Shown here piece by piece: positions 55,017 to 64,000 of a stretch of DNA of 64,000 bases. Within the stretch, counting starts at the first letter, position 1. Each line of letters starts with the position of its first letter. A program made the position numbers and the translations under genes. The stretch comes from Thiomicrorhabdus chilensis DSM 12352 (lineage in GTDB: Bacteria; Pseudomonadota; Gammaproteobacteria; Thiomicrospirales; Thiomicrospiraceae): positions 748,072 through 812,071 of the forward strand of contig NZ_KI519609.1 of assembly GCF_000483485.1 (NCBI RefSeq). The letters run 5' to 3'. A model generated the notes under the pieces. It did no database searches. It saw nothing but the letters and a program-made list of their open reading frames with translations, and was not told where the DNA came from.

Positions 55017-55652
55017 TTAAGCTTGGCTTGCGTTGGTGTAGCGTTGTAGCCCGGCTTGCAGAATATCTGACAGCTGTTGTCCCAGATCGGAGATGGGTGG
55101 GCAGGCCTGAGATTCCATCAAATCACACAGTTGCGCCATTTGCATGCCTTGCAGTCCACAGGGGTTGATCATCTGAAAAGGGGTGAGATCCATGTTCACA
55201 TTCAGGGCGAGTCCGTGGTAACTTTTTTGACGCCGGATTTTCAGCCCAAGGGAGGCGATTTTGCGTCCCTGGACATAGACACCCGGAGCATCGGCACGCG
55301 CCTTGGAGTCGATGCCGAAGCGCTCAAGCAGTTGGATGATGGATTCTTCCATCAAGGTCACTAAAGCGCGCACCCCGATTTTGGCACGTTTCAAGTCCAC
55401 CAGTACATAGACGACCAGCTGCCCCGGACCATGGTAGGTGATCTGTCCGCCCCGGTCGGTCTGCACCACAGGAATGTCCGGACAGAGGCTGAGTAGATGT
55501 TCGGCTTTGCCGTTCAGGCCTTGGGTGAAAACCGCCGGGTGTTCGACAATCCACAATTCGTCAGGGCTTGAGTCGTCGCGCTGGTTGGTGAAATCCTGCA
55601 TGGCTTGCCAGGTGGTCTGGTAAGGCTGTATGCCCAATTCTCGGATCAGCAT
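55017..55652 (-). CDS. lipB: Octanoyltransferase LipB
   Basis: Transfers octanoyl from acyl carrier protein to lipoyl domains. The 211-residue protein has [37 protein letters not shown] and [38 protein letters not shown], including the catalytic cysteine in NPCG and lysine in SLGLK. It begins 43 bp downstream of a MITE-like element that separates it from ybeD. One CAGGCCTG copy lies at 55102. Confidence 0.95.
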   Translation of the reverse strand: MLIRELGIQPYQTTWQAMQDFTNQRDDSSPDELWIVEHPAVFTQGLNGKAEHLLSLCPDIPVVQTDRGGQITYHGPGQLVVYVLVDLKRAKIGVRALVTLMEESIIQLLERFGIDSKARADAPGVYVQGRKIASLGLKIRRQKSYHGLALNVNMDLTPFQMINPCGLQGMQMAQLCDLMESQACPPISDLGQQLSDILQAGLQRYTNASQA

Positions 55653-55694
55653 ATCAAAGGTGTGCCGTTTAATTCTGTCAGGCGCAAACGCTTA

Positions 55695-55858
55695 AAGAGA
55701 CCTTTGCACGAGTGGGGCGCGCTGAAAAAATGAGGAAAAAATTGACTGATTAAGGCAAAAATCGTAGGCAATAGCGAGCTATTGGCAAGGTTTTTAACGA
55801 AAAGCAGGCGGTTTTTAACCATTTTTACTCGCGTAACCATCTCGTGCAAAGGTCTCTT
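55695..55858. mobile_element. MITE-like element between ybeD and lipB
   Basis: Perfect 18-bp terminal inverted repeats, AAGAGACCTTTGCACGAG at 55695-55712 and its complement at 55841-55858, enclose 128 bp with no transposase. The GAGACCTTTGCA end resembles ends of IS5-group insertion sequences, from memory. The interior contains a CAATAGC/GCTATTG hairpin near 55772. No clear target duplication is visible; both flanks are AT-rich. The right repeat touches the stop codon of ybeD. Confidence 0.75.
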
Positions 55859-56141
55859 ATAGTGTCATCAACACTTGGGGGTGCTTTTTCAGGTCGCCAT
55901 AGATGCCGTGTATCTGCTCAATACATGTGGCGTAAAAGGTGATATTGACCGAAATGAATTTTTTGGCTTTGGAGTCTTTGATATGAATGTTTTCCCGAGT
56001 CACACTGGGGGCATACTTTTGTGTGACCTCGAAAACCAAATCAATGAACTCTTCGGTGTTGTGTCCCATCGCCTTTAGGCAGAAGTCGCACGGAAACTCG
56101 ATCAAACTTTCGTTATCGGGAAGGTGTAAGTCTTTAGTCAT
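55857..56141 (-). CDS. ybeD: YbeD-like protein (DUF493 family)
   Basis: A 94-residue member of the YbeD/DUF493 family, a small ACT-like fold of unknown function conserved beside lipB. Recognisable parts are IEFPCDFCLKAMGHNTEEF and SKAKKFISVNITFYATCIEQIHGIYGDLKKHPQVLMTL. The start at 56141 is preferred; the longer open frame runs back through the dat stop region. The stop codon TAA overlaps the first bases of the MITE-like element. Confidence 0.88.
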   Translation of the reverse strand: MTKDLHLPDNESLIEFPCDFCLKAMGHNTEEFIDLVFEVTQKYAPSVTRENIHIKDSKAKKFISVNITFYATCIEQIHGIYGDLKKHPQVLMTL

Positions 56142-56169
56142 GGCATGTACTCTCTGGTTAAAGGGAGGC

Positions 56170-57060
56170 TCAAGTATATTGCGCGATAAACTCGGCCTTG
56201 TAGTCCTGGTAATGCTGATGCAGTTTCTGCCATACCGGCCCGGGTCGGCCATCTCCGACTTCCTTGCCGTCTAGCTGGGTAACCGGAACCGCTTCTTTGG
56301 TGGAACTGGTCAACCAGATTTCATCGGCCGTTTGCAAATCCGCCAAACTCAGTTCCCGTTCAATAAAAGGAATATGGTGCTGATTGGCGACTTTTTCAAT
56401 CACCAAACGGGTCACTCCGGGCAAAATATGCTGACTGTTTGGCGGGGTCAGCAGTTTTCCCTCTTTAACGATGACGACATTGCTGGCCGAGCCTTCGGTG
56501 ACTTTGCCGTCCCGAGAGATCAGGATGGCGTCGTCGGCACCTTGCTGTTTGGCTGCCAGTTTCATCATAACGTTAGGCAATAGGGTGATTGCTTTGGTGT
56601 CACAGCGTAACCAGCGAATGTCTTCAAGGCTCACCACCTTGATGCCGTGGCTCAATATCTTGGCATCCAATGGTTTGAGGGGATTGGTATAGGCGTAAAT
56701 GGTGGGGTGCAGGCAGTCTGCAGGCATATGGTCGCGTTGCATTTGAATGCCGCGGGTCACTTGCAGGTAGATGAACTGGTTTTCCCATGGGTGTTTTTTG
56801 ACCAGGCCTGTCAACAGATCTAACCACTCTTCATCGGTCAGAGGGTTGGGGATGCTGACCGCTTGCAAACTGTTTTTAAGACGCTGCAAGTGTTCAGGCC
56901 AGGCAAACAGTTTGCGTTGGTAGACCGGAATGACTTCGTAGATGCCGTCCCCAAACAGAAAGCCCCTGTCCTGGGTGGAAATCTTAGAATCGGCCATGGG
57001 GAGATATTCTCCGTTCAGATAGACGATCTGTTGCATGACCGGAGATTCATTTTGACTCAT
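56170..57060 (-). CDS. dat: D-amino-acid transaminase
   Basis: A class IV PLP aminotransferase of 296 residues with VYLNGEYLPMADSKISTQDRGFLFGDGIYEVIPVY, the D-specific-like RGIQMQRDHM loop, the lysine in RCDTKAITLLPNVM and EGSASNVVIVKEG. Such enzymes make D-alanine and D-glutamate for the cell wall, which suits the position between dacA and ybeD. Branched-chain aminotransferase is less likely given the length and loop. One CAGGCCTG copy lies at 56803. Confidence 0.85.
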   Translation of the reverse strand: MSQNESPVMQQIVYLNGEYLPMADSKISTQDRGFLFGDGIYEVIPVYQRKLFAWPEHLQRLKNSLQAVSIPNPLTDEEWLDLLTGLVKKHPWENQFIYLQVTRGIQMQRDHMPADCLHPTIYAYTNPLKPLDAKILSHGIKVVSLEDIRWLRCDTKAITLLPNVMMKLAAKQQGADDAILISRDGKVTEGSASNVVIVKEGKLLTPPNSQHILPGVTRLVIEKVANQHHIPFIERELSLADLQTADEIWLTSSTKEAVPVTQLDGKEVGDGRPGPVWQKLHQHYQDYKAEFIAQYT

Positions 57061-57080
57061 TTGTGTGATTTGTCCTAAAT

Positions 57081-57110
57081 GTGACCGAAAGAATAGGCTC
57101 TTTCGGTCAC
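57081..57110. repeat. Perfect 12-bp hairpin between dacA and dat
   Basis: GTGACCGAAAGA and TCTTTCGGTCAC are exact inverted repeats around the loop ATAGGC. No T-run follows on the minus strand, so it is not a classical terminator. Confidence 0.8.
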
Positions 57111-57119
57111 TGAGTTAAC

Positions 57120-58316
57120 TTAATCCAGAAAACTGAATAGAGAACTGAAGGTGCGTTTGATTTGGTCCATCAGTTTCTTGAAAAACGAGCCTTCTTCGAC
57201 ATTCGACAGAGCGACAAGCGGCTGTTCACTGATGACTTCACCATTGAGTGAGACATGCAATTGCCCAAGTGGCTGGTTGGTTTCGATCGGGGCGACAATG
57301 TCCGGCTCGATGCTGCTTTCAATTTGCAGGTTTTTGTATTGACCGCGTGGAATGGTGACATACAAATCCTGCTGCAGGCCAACCCCAAGAATGTCTTTGC
57401 TGCCTTCCCATACTCGTACGTCGTTCAGACGCTGGTTGGCTTTGTACAGCGGGTGGGTCTCGAAAAAGCGGAAACCGTAATTAAGCAGTTTTTGGGTTTC
57501 TTGAATGCGTTTTTCCATGCTGTTTGTGCCCAGCACAATACTGATGAGTCGCATATCGTCACGTTTGGCAGAGGATACCAGACAGAATCCGGCACTTTCG
57601 GTATGGCCGGTTTTCAGACCGTCAACCGTTGGGTCTTGCCACAACAGTTTATTACGGTTGTATTGGGTGATGCCGTTGAAGGTGAATTTTTTGTCGGAAT
57701 ACCATTTGTACTCTTCTGGAAACTTGGTGATCAGTGCTTTGGTTAAAATCGCCAAGTCGTGTGCGCTTGTATAGTGGTCAGGATGCGGCAAGCCGGTGGC
57801 ATTCATGAAATGGGTGTTTTCCATGCCCAAGTTTTTGGCGTATTTGTTCATGAGCTGGGCAAATACTTCCTCGCTGCCGGCAATATGTTCGGCCAAGGCG
57901 ACACTTGCATCATTACCGGACTGGATGACCATACCCTTGATCAGATCACGAACCGAAACCTGTTTGCCGACTTCAATGAACATCTTCGATCCAGGCATTT
58001 TCCAGGCTTTTTTGCTGATGGTGACCATTTCGTCCATGCTCATGTTGCCGTTGGTCAGTTCGTTGATGACCACGTAGCCGGTCATGATTTTGGTCAAGCT
58101 GGCGGGTTCGATTCGACTGTTAGGTTCCTTTTGCGCCAAAACTTTACCGCTATTGAAGTCAATCAGCAGGTGAGAGGTACCTGAAATCTTGGGTGCGGAA
58201 GGCACCACATGCGGGATAGCCGGTGCCGGAAGCGGCTGTTGGTTCGCTTGTGACAGTAATGGCGTCAGTAATAAAAATAGAAGAATCAATCGAGATTTGA
58301 GTGTTTGCATAATCAT
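57120..58316 (-). CDS. dacA: D-alanyl-D-alanine carboxypeptidase (PBP5/6 type)
   Basis: Trims pentapeptide side chains in peptidoglycan. The 398-residue precursor has a signal peptide (RLILLFLLLTPLLSQA), active-site SLTK in EPASLTKIMTGYVV, SGN in IQSGNDASVALAEHIAGS and KTG in VDGLKTGHTESAG. The C-terminal beta domain ends in an amphipathic anchor (FFKKLMDQIKRTFSSLFSFL). In E. coli rlpA and mltB lie between rodA and dacA; they are absent here. Confidence 0.95.
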   Translation of the reverse strand: MIMQTLKSRLILLFLLLTPLLSQANQQPLPAPAIPHVVPSAPKISGTSHLLIDFNSGKVLAQKEPNSRIEPASLTKIMTGYVVINELTNGNMSMDEMVTISKKAWKMPGSKMFIEVGKQVSVRDLIKGMVIQSGNDASVALAEHIAGSEEVFAQLMNKYAKNLGMENTHFMNATGLPHPDHYTSAHDLAILTKALITKFPEEYKWYSDKKFTFNGITQYNRNKLLWQDPTVDGLKTGHTESAGFCLVSSAKRDDMRLISIVLGTNSMEKRIQETQKLLNYGFRFFETHPLYKANQRLNDVRVWEGSKDILGVGLQQDLYVTIPRGQYKNLQIESSIEPDIVAPIETNQPLGQLHVSLNGEVISEQPLVALSNVEEGSFFKKLMDQIKRTFSSLFSFLD

Positions 58317-58475
58317 CCACTGTGCTCTGTTAAAAGCGTTTTGGTTAATAAAAGGGTCGGTCTTGGCGCGCCAGCTTCGGCGATTTGTTTAAGTGGGTTA
58401 ATTTACCATATCCTAAAGCAAATCGAAATGCCCAGAGTGCCCTTAGCGGGATGAAAAGGGCTTAAGTGGGTTTGG

Positions 58476-59603
58476 TTATTGGGAAAGCAGTTTTTTATGT
58501 GTATGGATCGACATTAAGATGCCGAAACTGATCATTAGGGTAACCAGTGCGCTACCGCCATAACTCATCAGGGGTAGGGGGAGGCCGACGACCGGCAGCA
58601 GGCCACTGACCATGCCGATATTAACAAACACATAAACAAACAATGTCATCATCAGGCTGGATGCTACCAGACGCGAGAAATTCCCTTGAGCCTGGGATGC
58701 GATAAACAGCCCGCGAGCAATGACAAACACATATAAAGTGAGCAAGAGAATGACGCCGATCAGGCCAAATTCTTCCGCCAGTACCGAGAAGATGAAGTCA
58801 GTGGTGCTTTCGGGAAGAAAATCCAAATGGGCTTGGGTGCTGCCCATAAAACCCTTGCCTTCAATCCCACCGGAACCGATTGCGATTTTCGACTGGATAA
58901 TGTGATAACCGCTGCCAAGCGGGTCGGTTTCGGGATCGAGAAAGGTCAATACCCTCTGTTTTTGATAAGCATGCATAAAATGCCAGACAATCGGCAGGCT
59001 CACCACCGTAGCGACAATCGCGCCGAAGATGATTTTCCAAGGCAGGCCTGCGAAAAACAGTACGAACAAACCGCTCATGGCGATCAGCAATGAAGTGCCG
59101 AGATCGGGTTGAACCACAATCAGTCCTGCTGTAAAAGCAATGAGCAGCGCGCCTACCGCCAGCCGTCGATAGCTTGGGGGCAGGTTGCTATGGGCAAATA
59201 ACCAGGCGATGGTCATCGGCAGAACCAGTTTCATCAGTTCGGACGGCTGGAATTTCACCGGCCCAAGATCGAGCCAGCGCTGCGCGCCTTTGCCGACATC
59301 GCCAAACAGAATCACCGCAATCAGCATGAGGATGCCCGCCAAAAATAGCCACGGAGTAAACAGGTAGAGAATATTGGGCGGAATTTGCGCGAAAATCAAC
59401 ATCAAAGCCAAGGCAAACCCAATCCTCAAGATGTGGCGATAAGTGACGTCAATGTCGCCGCCGGAAGCACTGTAAACCAAAAGTGTACTGGCGCTGAGCA
59501 GCATGAGTATTCCTAATAACAGCCAGCCATCAATATGCAGGATGTCGAGAAACCCTTTGTTCCTGCGATAAACATTGTCCGTTTTGGTAAGCGCAATTTT
59601 CAT
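58476..59603 (-). CDS. rodA: Rod-shape peptidoglycan polymerase RodA
   Basis: A SEDS-family glycosyltransferase of 375 residues with about ten membrane helices and family motifs GDVGKGAQRWLDLGPVKFQPSELMKL, VVQPDLGTSLLI and LLPVVGLPLPLMSYGGSALV. It works with PBP2 in the elongasome. It is 17 bp after mrdA. One CAGGCCTG copy lies at 59043. Confidence 0.96.
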   Translation of the reverse strand: MKIALTKTDNVYRRNKGFLDILHIDGWLLLGILMLLSASTLLVYSASGGDIDVTYRHILRIGFALALMLIFAQIPPNILYLFTPWLFLAGILMLIAVILFGDVGKGAQRWLDLGPVKFQPSELMKLVLPMTIAWLFAHSNLPPSYRRLAVGALLIAFTAGLIVVQPDLGTSLLIAMSGLFVLFFAGLPWKIIFGAIVATVVSLPIVWHFMHAYQKQRVLTFLDPETDPLGSGYHIIQSKIAIGSGGIEGKGFMGSTQAHLDFLPESTTDFIFSVLAEEFGLIGVILLLTLYVFVIARGLFIASQAQGNFSRLVASSLMMTLFVYVFVNIGMVSGLLPVVGLPLPLMSYGGSALVTLMISFGILMSIHTHKKLLSQ

Positions 59604-59620
59604 AATGTAAACGCGTTCTC

Positions 59621-61441
59621 TTAAGGGTTGGTCTTTAAATATTCTTTTATGACGTTGACGGCCATGGGCGCGGCGGTACCACTGCCGCTACCGCCGTTTT
59701 CGACGATGACCGCGACGGCGATTTTTGGATTTTTCACTGGGGCAAAACCGATAAACAATGCGTGATCATGCAGGGATTTATCCAGGTTTTCGGCTTCATA
59801 ATCGGCTTCGTTCAAACTGAAAACCTGAGCGGTACCGGTTTTTCCGGCCACTTCGAAGGGCAGGCCTGCGCCGTGACGGCGTGCGGTTCCTTTGGCACCA
59901 TGCATGACATCGCGCATGGCTTTAATGACACGCTCCCAGTTTTTGATGTCTTTAATCTCGATCTGCTGCGGAGAGGCCAGTTCCTGACCTCTTAACAGGT
60001 GAGGCTGTATGATTTTTCCGCCGTTGGCTAGAATCGCAGTGGCTTTGGCCAGCTGCATGGGGGTTGTGAGGTTGTAGCCTTGACCAATCGAGCTGATGAT
60101 GGTTTCTCCGCGATACCAGGGCAGGCCTTTGGTCTCACGTTTCCATTTTTGTGAGGGCAGGATGCCTTTGGATTCGCCCGGTATGTCCACGCCGGTCACG
60201 GCTCCGAAACCGAATGGTGCCATGGCATCATGAATAGCGTCTATCCCCATATCCAGACTGAGTTCATAGAAATAGGTGTCGCAGGATTGGACAATCGCAT
60301 CGCTCATGTCGACCAATCCATGACCGTAGCGTTTCCAGTCACGGTAGCGATGCCCTTTGTATTCGAAATAACCGGGGTCAAATATTTTTTTGGTTGGGGA
60401 GATGTAGTCTTTTTCAATCGCACCCAAAGCGACAAAAGGCTTGATGGTCGAGCCGGGAGGGTATTTGCCGTTGATGCCGCGATTGATGAAAGGTTTGTGC
60501 GGATTATTAAGCAGGCCACTGTAGGATTTCTGGTCAATCCCGTCAACAAACAGGTTGGGGTCAAACGTCGGCATGCTGACGTACGTTAGAATTTCGCCGT
60601 TTCTGGGATCAATGGCAATGATGGAGCCACGTTTGTGCTTGGTAAACAGGGATTCGGCGTACTGTTGGAGTTTGATGTCGAGTGTCAGCTGGATGTCTTT
60701 TCCGGGAACAGCCGGAATGGTTTCCAGTTTACGTAATACGCGACCGCGTGCATTGGTTTCGACTTGCTGAATGCCGGGCTCGCCATGCAGCTTGTCCTCA
60801 TAGTAACGTTCGATTCCCAGCTTTCCGATGACATCGGTGCCTCGGTAACTGCGTTCGTCCAGTCCGCTCATCTCCTTGGTGTTAATGCGCCCGACATAGC
60901 CAATGGCATGGACCCCGCTTGCCCCGAACGGGTAGGTTCGTTTAAGCCTGGCGGTTAAAACCACGCCTGGCATCTTGTGGCTTTGCACGGCAAATTCGGC
61001 CGCCTCGGATTCACTTAGGCTGTAGGGCAGTAATAGCGTTTTTGAACGGCTGGTTTTGCGTAACTTATCAAAGAATTTGCTGCGTTGCGACTCTGAGAAA
61101 TTAGGAAGAAGCTTAGCCAAATGTTGTTCGATTTCGGCTAGGTCCTCAATTTTTTCCCGGGTCAGTTTCAGGGTGAAAACCGGCTGGTTGTCCGCTAATA
61201 ACAGTCGGTTGCGGTCATAGATTTTTCCTCGGGTAGGTGATAGGGTTTCCACCGAGATTCGGTTGTCTTCCGCAAGCAGGTGATAACGCTCAAAGTCGAT
61301 CCATTGCAGGTAGGCCATGCGCCCAATCAAAACCGTAAAGAGAGACAGCACAAACAGGAAAGCGAAAATCAGACGATTGCGGAACAGATTTTTTTCTGCC
61401 TGAGCTTCTGCGTCACTGTTGAACTCTAAGTGTTCATTCAT
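59621..61441 (-). CDS. mrdA: Penicillin-binding protein 2 (elongation transpeptidase)
   Basis: A 606-residue class B PBP with one N-terminal helix, the dimerisation domain, and a transpeptidase domain with GKYPPGSTIKPFVALGA (SxxK), VQSCDTYFYELS (SxN-like SCD) and VAGKTGTAQV (KTG). It cross-links wall along the cell cylinder with RodA. One CAGGCCTG copy lies at 59861. Confidence 0.96.
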   Translation of the reverse strand: MNEHLEFNSDAEAQAEKNLFRNRLIFAFLFVLSLFTVLIGRMAYLQWIDFERYHLLAEDNRISVETLSPTRGKIYDRNRLLLADNQPVFTLKLTREKIEDLAEIEQHLAKLLPNFSESQRSKFFDKLRKTSRSKTLLLPYSLSESEAAEFAVQSHKMPGVVLTARLKRTYPFGASGVHAIGYVGRINTKEMSGLDERSYRGTDVIGKLGIERYYEDKLHGEPGIQQVETNARGRVLRKLETIPAVPGKDIQLTLDIKLQQYAESLFTKHKRGSIIAIDPRNGEILTYVSMPTFDPNLFVDGIDQKSYSGLLNNPHKPFINRGINGKYPPGSTIKPFVALGAIEKDYISPTKKIFDPGYFEYKGHRYRDWKRYGHGLVDMSDAIVQSCDTYFYELSLDMGIDAIHDAMAPFGFGAVTGVDIPGESKGILPSQKWKRETKGLPWYRGETIISSIGQGYNLTTPMQLAKATAILANGGKIIQPHLLRGQELASPQQIEIKDIKNWERVIKAMRDVMHGAKGTARRHGAGLPFEVAGKTGTAQVFSLNEADYEAENLDKSLHDHALFIGFAPVKNPKIAVAVIVENGGSGSGTAAPMAVNVIKEYLKTNP

Positions 61442-61450
61442 GATGCTCGC

Positions 61451-61954
61451 CTAATGGGTATAAAGTTTTTGGGTCAACCACCTGAGGCTGAGCGCCAAAA
61501 TTGGCCAGATAATTAATCCGGTGAATGGCATGAGCCAGAAACGTATGGACTGTTGTTGGTCAAGAACCGGCGCATAGAGAAGATACGACAGGAATTGGTA
61601 AACGAATAGGTAAAACACCATTACGAGCGCTTGCTGAAGCACCGAGTGAGAACGGAACAGTAAACGGTAACGCAGCATAATGAAGGTGATGGTGATGAAG
61701 ATTAATGCATGGGTGCCGAGTATGGTTTGGTAGAGCGCATCCAACAGCAAACCGAGAATGAAGGCCGCAATCAGGTGAGTGTTTTTTAAAAACTGTGCGC
61801 TCCAGTACATTAAAAACAGAAGTGTCATGGGAGGAGCCAACAACTGGGCATCCTGGAGACTCATCATGGTGTCCAGAATCAACCCCAATAGAAGTGTCAA
61901 CAGTACCAGCCAGCGCGCTTGGGCAAGTTCTAGATTCAGAAAACGGTCAGTCAT
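61451..61954 (-). CDS. mreD: Rod shape-determining protein MreD
   Basis: A 167-residue membrane protein with about five helices (LLTLLLGLILDTMMSLQD, LIAAFILGLLLDALYQTILGTHALIFITITFIMLRY) typical of MreD, which links MreC to the elongasome. Its start overlaps the mreC end by eight bases. Confidence 0.92.
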   Translation of the reverse strand: MTDRFLNLELAQARWLVLLTLLLGLILDTMMSLQDAQLLAPPMTLLFLMYWSAQFLKNTHLIAAFILGLLLDALYQTILGTHALIFITITFIMLRYRLLFRSHSVLQQALVMVFYLFVYQFLSYLLYAPVLDQQQSIRFWLMPFTGLIIWPILALSLRWLTQKLYTH

Positions 61955-62786
61955 TTGGATTGACCTTCGGTTTTTGAGTGAGGATCAAGACCTTGTGCGC
62001 CTGACGTGAGTTGGCGACTGGGGTGGCGGTGATTTCCAGATAAGGGTCTTCTTCAAGCTCTTTGATTTTGCTGATTCTGGCGACCGGATAGCCCGATGGA
62101 AATACTTTACCCAAACCGGAACTTTCGATCAGGTCGCCTACTTGCACTGAGCTGTTTTTGGGGATGAATAACAAGGTAACCGAGTCATGGCCGGTTCCGG
62201 TTAAGATGCCTCTTTGTCCGGTGCGTTGGATGCGCACCGGAATCTGATGGTCGGGGTCGGTAATCAGGAGTACGCGAGAGGTGGTGGGGGTGGTGTTGAT
62301 GATTTGCCCCATGATTCCCTGCTCATCAATGACTACTTGTTGCTCCGCGACCTTGTCGAGATTTCCTTTGTTTAAGGTGATGAATTGCGAGAGTGGATTA
62401 CTGCTGAAGAAAGTGACTGTGGCAATCTGTACACTTTGATTGTCCATTTTTCCGGTTGTGCCCAGCAGGCCTTCGAGTCGTGCGATCTCGAGTTCCATGT
62501 TGTTGAACTGTTGCACTTTTGCCTTTAACAACAAGATTTCGGTTTTGAGTTTTTGATTGGTGAGTTTGAGTTCATCCATCGAGGTGAAATCGGTGGTGAC
62601 CAAGTCATAGACCTGTTTTGGAAAAGTGGCCGCCTGTTCAATCGGATTTAAGGTGGTCAGCAATACACTTCGGAAGCTGCCCATCAGCTTGCCGTAATGA
62701 TCAGCCGCCATTAACGCAATCGCTAGAATGAATGCAATGACAAACTGCACGCCTTCTTGTTGTGGTGAGGATGCGCTGAGGTTGAT
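61947..62786 (-). CDS. mreC: Rod shape-determining protein MreC, start uncertain
   Basis: MreC is a bitopic inner-membrane protein with a periplasmic beta domain that activates PBP2-RodA. The sequence has one helix (FVIAFILAIALMAADHYG), a coiled coil (about residues 60-100 of the longer form) and the MreC core (VSSNPLSQFITLNKG-like FFSSNPLSQFITLNKGNLDKV, DEQGIMGQI, GDLIESSGLGKVFPSGYPVARI). The first ordinary start codon is GTG at 62750, with a purine run only one base before it. A better ribosome site, GGAGAG, lies 6 bp before an ATC codon at 62786 that would give MINLSASSPQQEG before the helix; this interval assumes that start. Confidence 0.8.
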   Translation of the reverse strand: MNLSASSPQQEGVQFVIAFILAIALMAADHYGKLMGSFRSVLLTTLNPIEQAATFPKQVYDLVTTDFTSMDELKLTNQKLKTEILLLKAKVQQFNNMELEIARLEGLLGTTGKMDNQSVQIATVTFFSSNPLSQFITLNKGNLDKVAEQQVVIDEQGIMGQIINTTPTTSRVLLITDPDHQIPVRIQRTGQRGILTGTGHDSVTLLFIPKNSSVQVGDLIESSGLGKVFPSGYPVARISKIKELEEDPYLEITATPVANSRQAHKVLILTQKPKVNPND

Positions 62787-62792
62787 GACTTA

Positions 62793-62798
62793 CTCTCC
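62793..62798 (-). promoter_or_regulatory. Ribosome binding site ahead of a possible ATC start of mreC
   Basis: GGAGAG on the minus strand stands 6 bp before ATC (62786-62784), with no ATG, GTG or TTG in frame at proper distance. Confidence 0.5.
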
Positions 62799-62857
62799 AA
62801 GTCGTGTTTTCTCCGGTCCATGCTGGGAATGGTTTTATGAACCGGAAGTGGGTTTGC

Positions 62858-63916
<1,059 letters not shown>

Positions 63917-64000
63917 TTAAAAAACGGTAAAAAATAATCCAGTTATTCTATACCAACTCTTTGGTTTGAGGTGAGAAAAAAAGGGTAGCGGTGTTAAAAA

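Noticed and set aside
55646-55849. 67-codon minus-strand frame inside the MITE-like element
   Set aside because: It spans the element interior and the left repeat and does not look like a transposase fragment I recognise.

Overview
The window is a gene-dense stretch of a gammaproteobacterial chromosome. Conserved blocks keep the order known from E. coli and its relatives: corB-ypjD-ffh-rpsP-rimM-trmD-rplS, xerD-dsbC, lptD-surA-pdxA-rsmA-apaH, and mreBCD-mrdA-rodA-dacA-ybeD-lipB-lipA. An ectoine operon, a marine-type voltage-gated channel, a periplasmic DsrE-like protein and moderate base composition suggest a marine or halotolerant sulfur oxidiser of the Thiomicrospira/Hydrogenovibrio/Thiomicrorhabdus kind. 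That placement is inference; no rRNA, tRNA, CRISPR array or prophage was seen.

Layout. 1-5.0 kb: corB end, ypjD, the SRP GTPase and the rpsP ribosomal operon. 5.1-10.4 kb: xerD, dsbC, an SH3 membrane protein and valS. 10.5-11.8 kb: an orphan flagellin and an unknown gene. 11.9-19.0 kb: nitrogen assimilation genes (amtB, glnK, glnE, glnA) with candidate sigma54/NtrC sites, plus a membrane methyltransferase. 19.2-29.9 kb: phosphate genes pstCAB-phoU-phoB-phoR, a Pit-type transporter facing them, and pstS apart under its own double Pho box. 30-32.6 kb: ferredoxin, an ion channel with a calcium-like filter, and a lipoprotein. 33.4-38.1 kb: ectABC-ask plus an overlapping TPR membrane gene. 38.2-46.4 kb: DsrE-like, BolA, then the lptD operon. 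46.4-49.5 kb: amgK-murU peptidoglycan recycling, rluF and a HicA-like gene. 49.6-51.8 kb: a tnpB transposon inserted at the end of a BASS symporter gene. 52-56 kb: yaaA, hslO, lipA, lipB, a MITE-like element and ybeD. 56.2-63.9 kb: dat and the cell-shape genes dacA, rodA, mrdA, mreD, mreC, mreB.

The most unusual signal is not a gene. The 8-bp palindrome CAGGCCTG occurs 27 times by eye, against about one expected by chance, often inside a longer near-palindrome TGAGCAGGCCTGGTCA. It is strongly enriched between genes, and two inverted pairs form terminator hairpins. It behaves like an uptake sequence or a highly iterated palindrome. Other points of note are a tnpB right end that encodes the tail of the symporter, a MITE abutting the ybeD stop codon, an Hsp33 lacking two of its four zinc cysteines, an mreC without a well-placed ordinary start codon, and a calcium-type selectivity filter in the ion channel.
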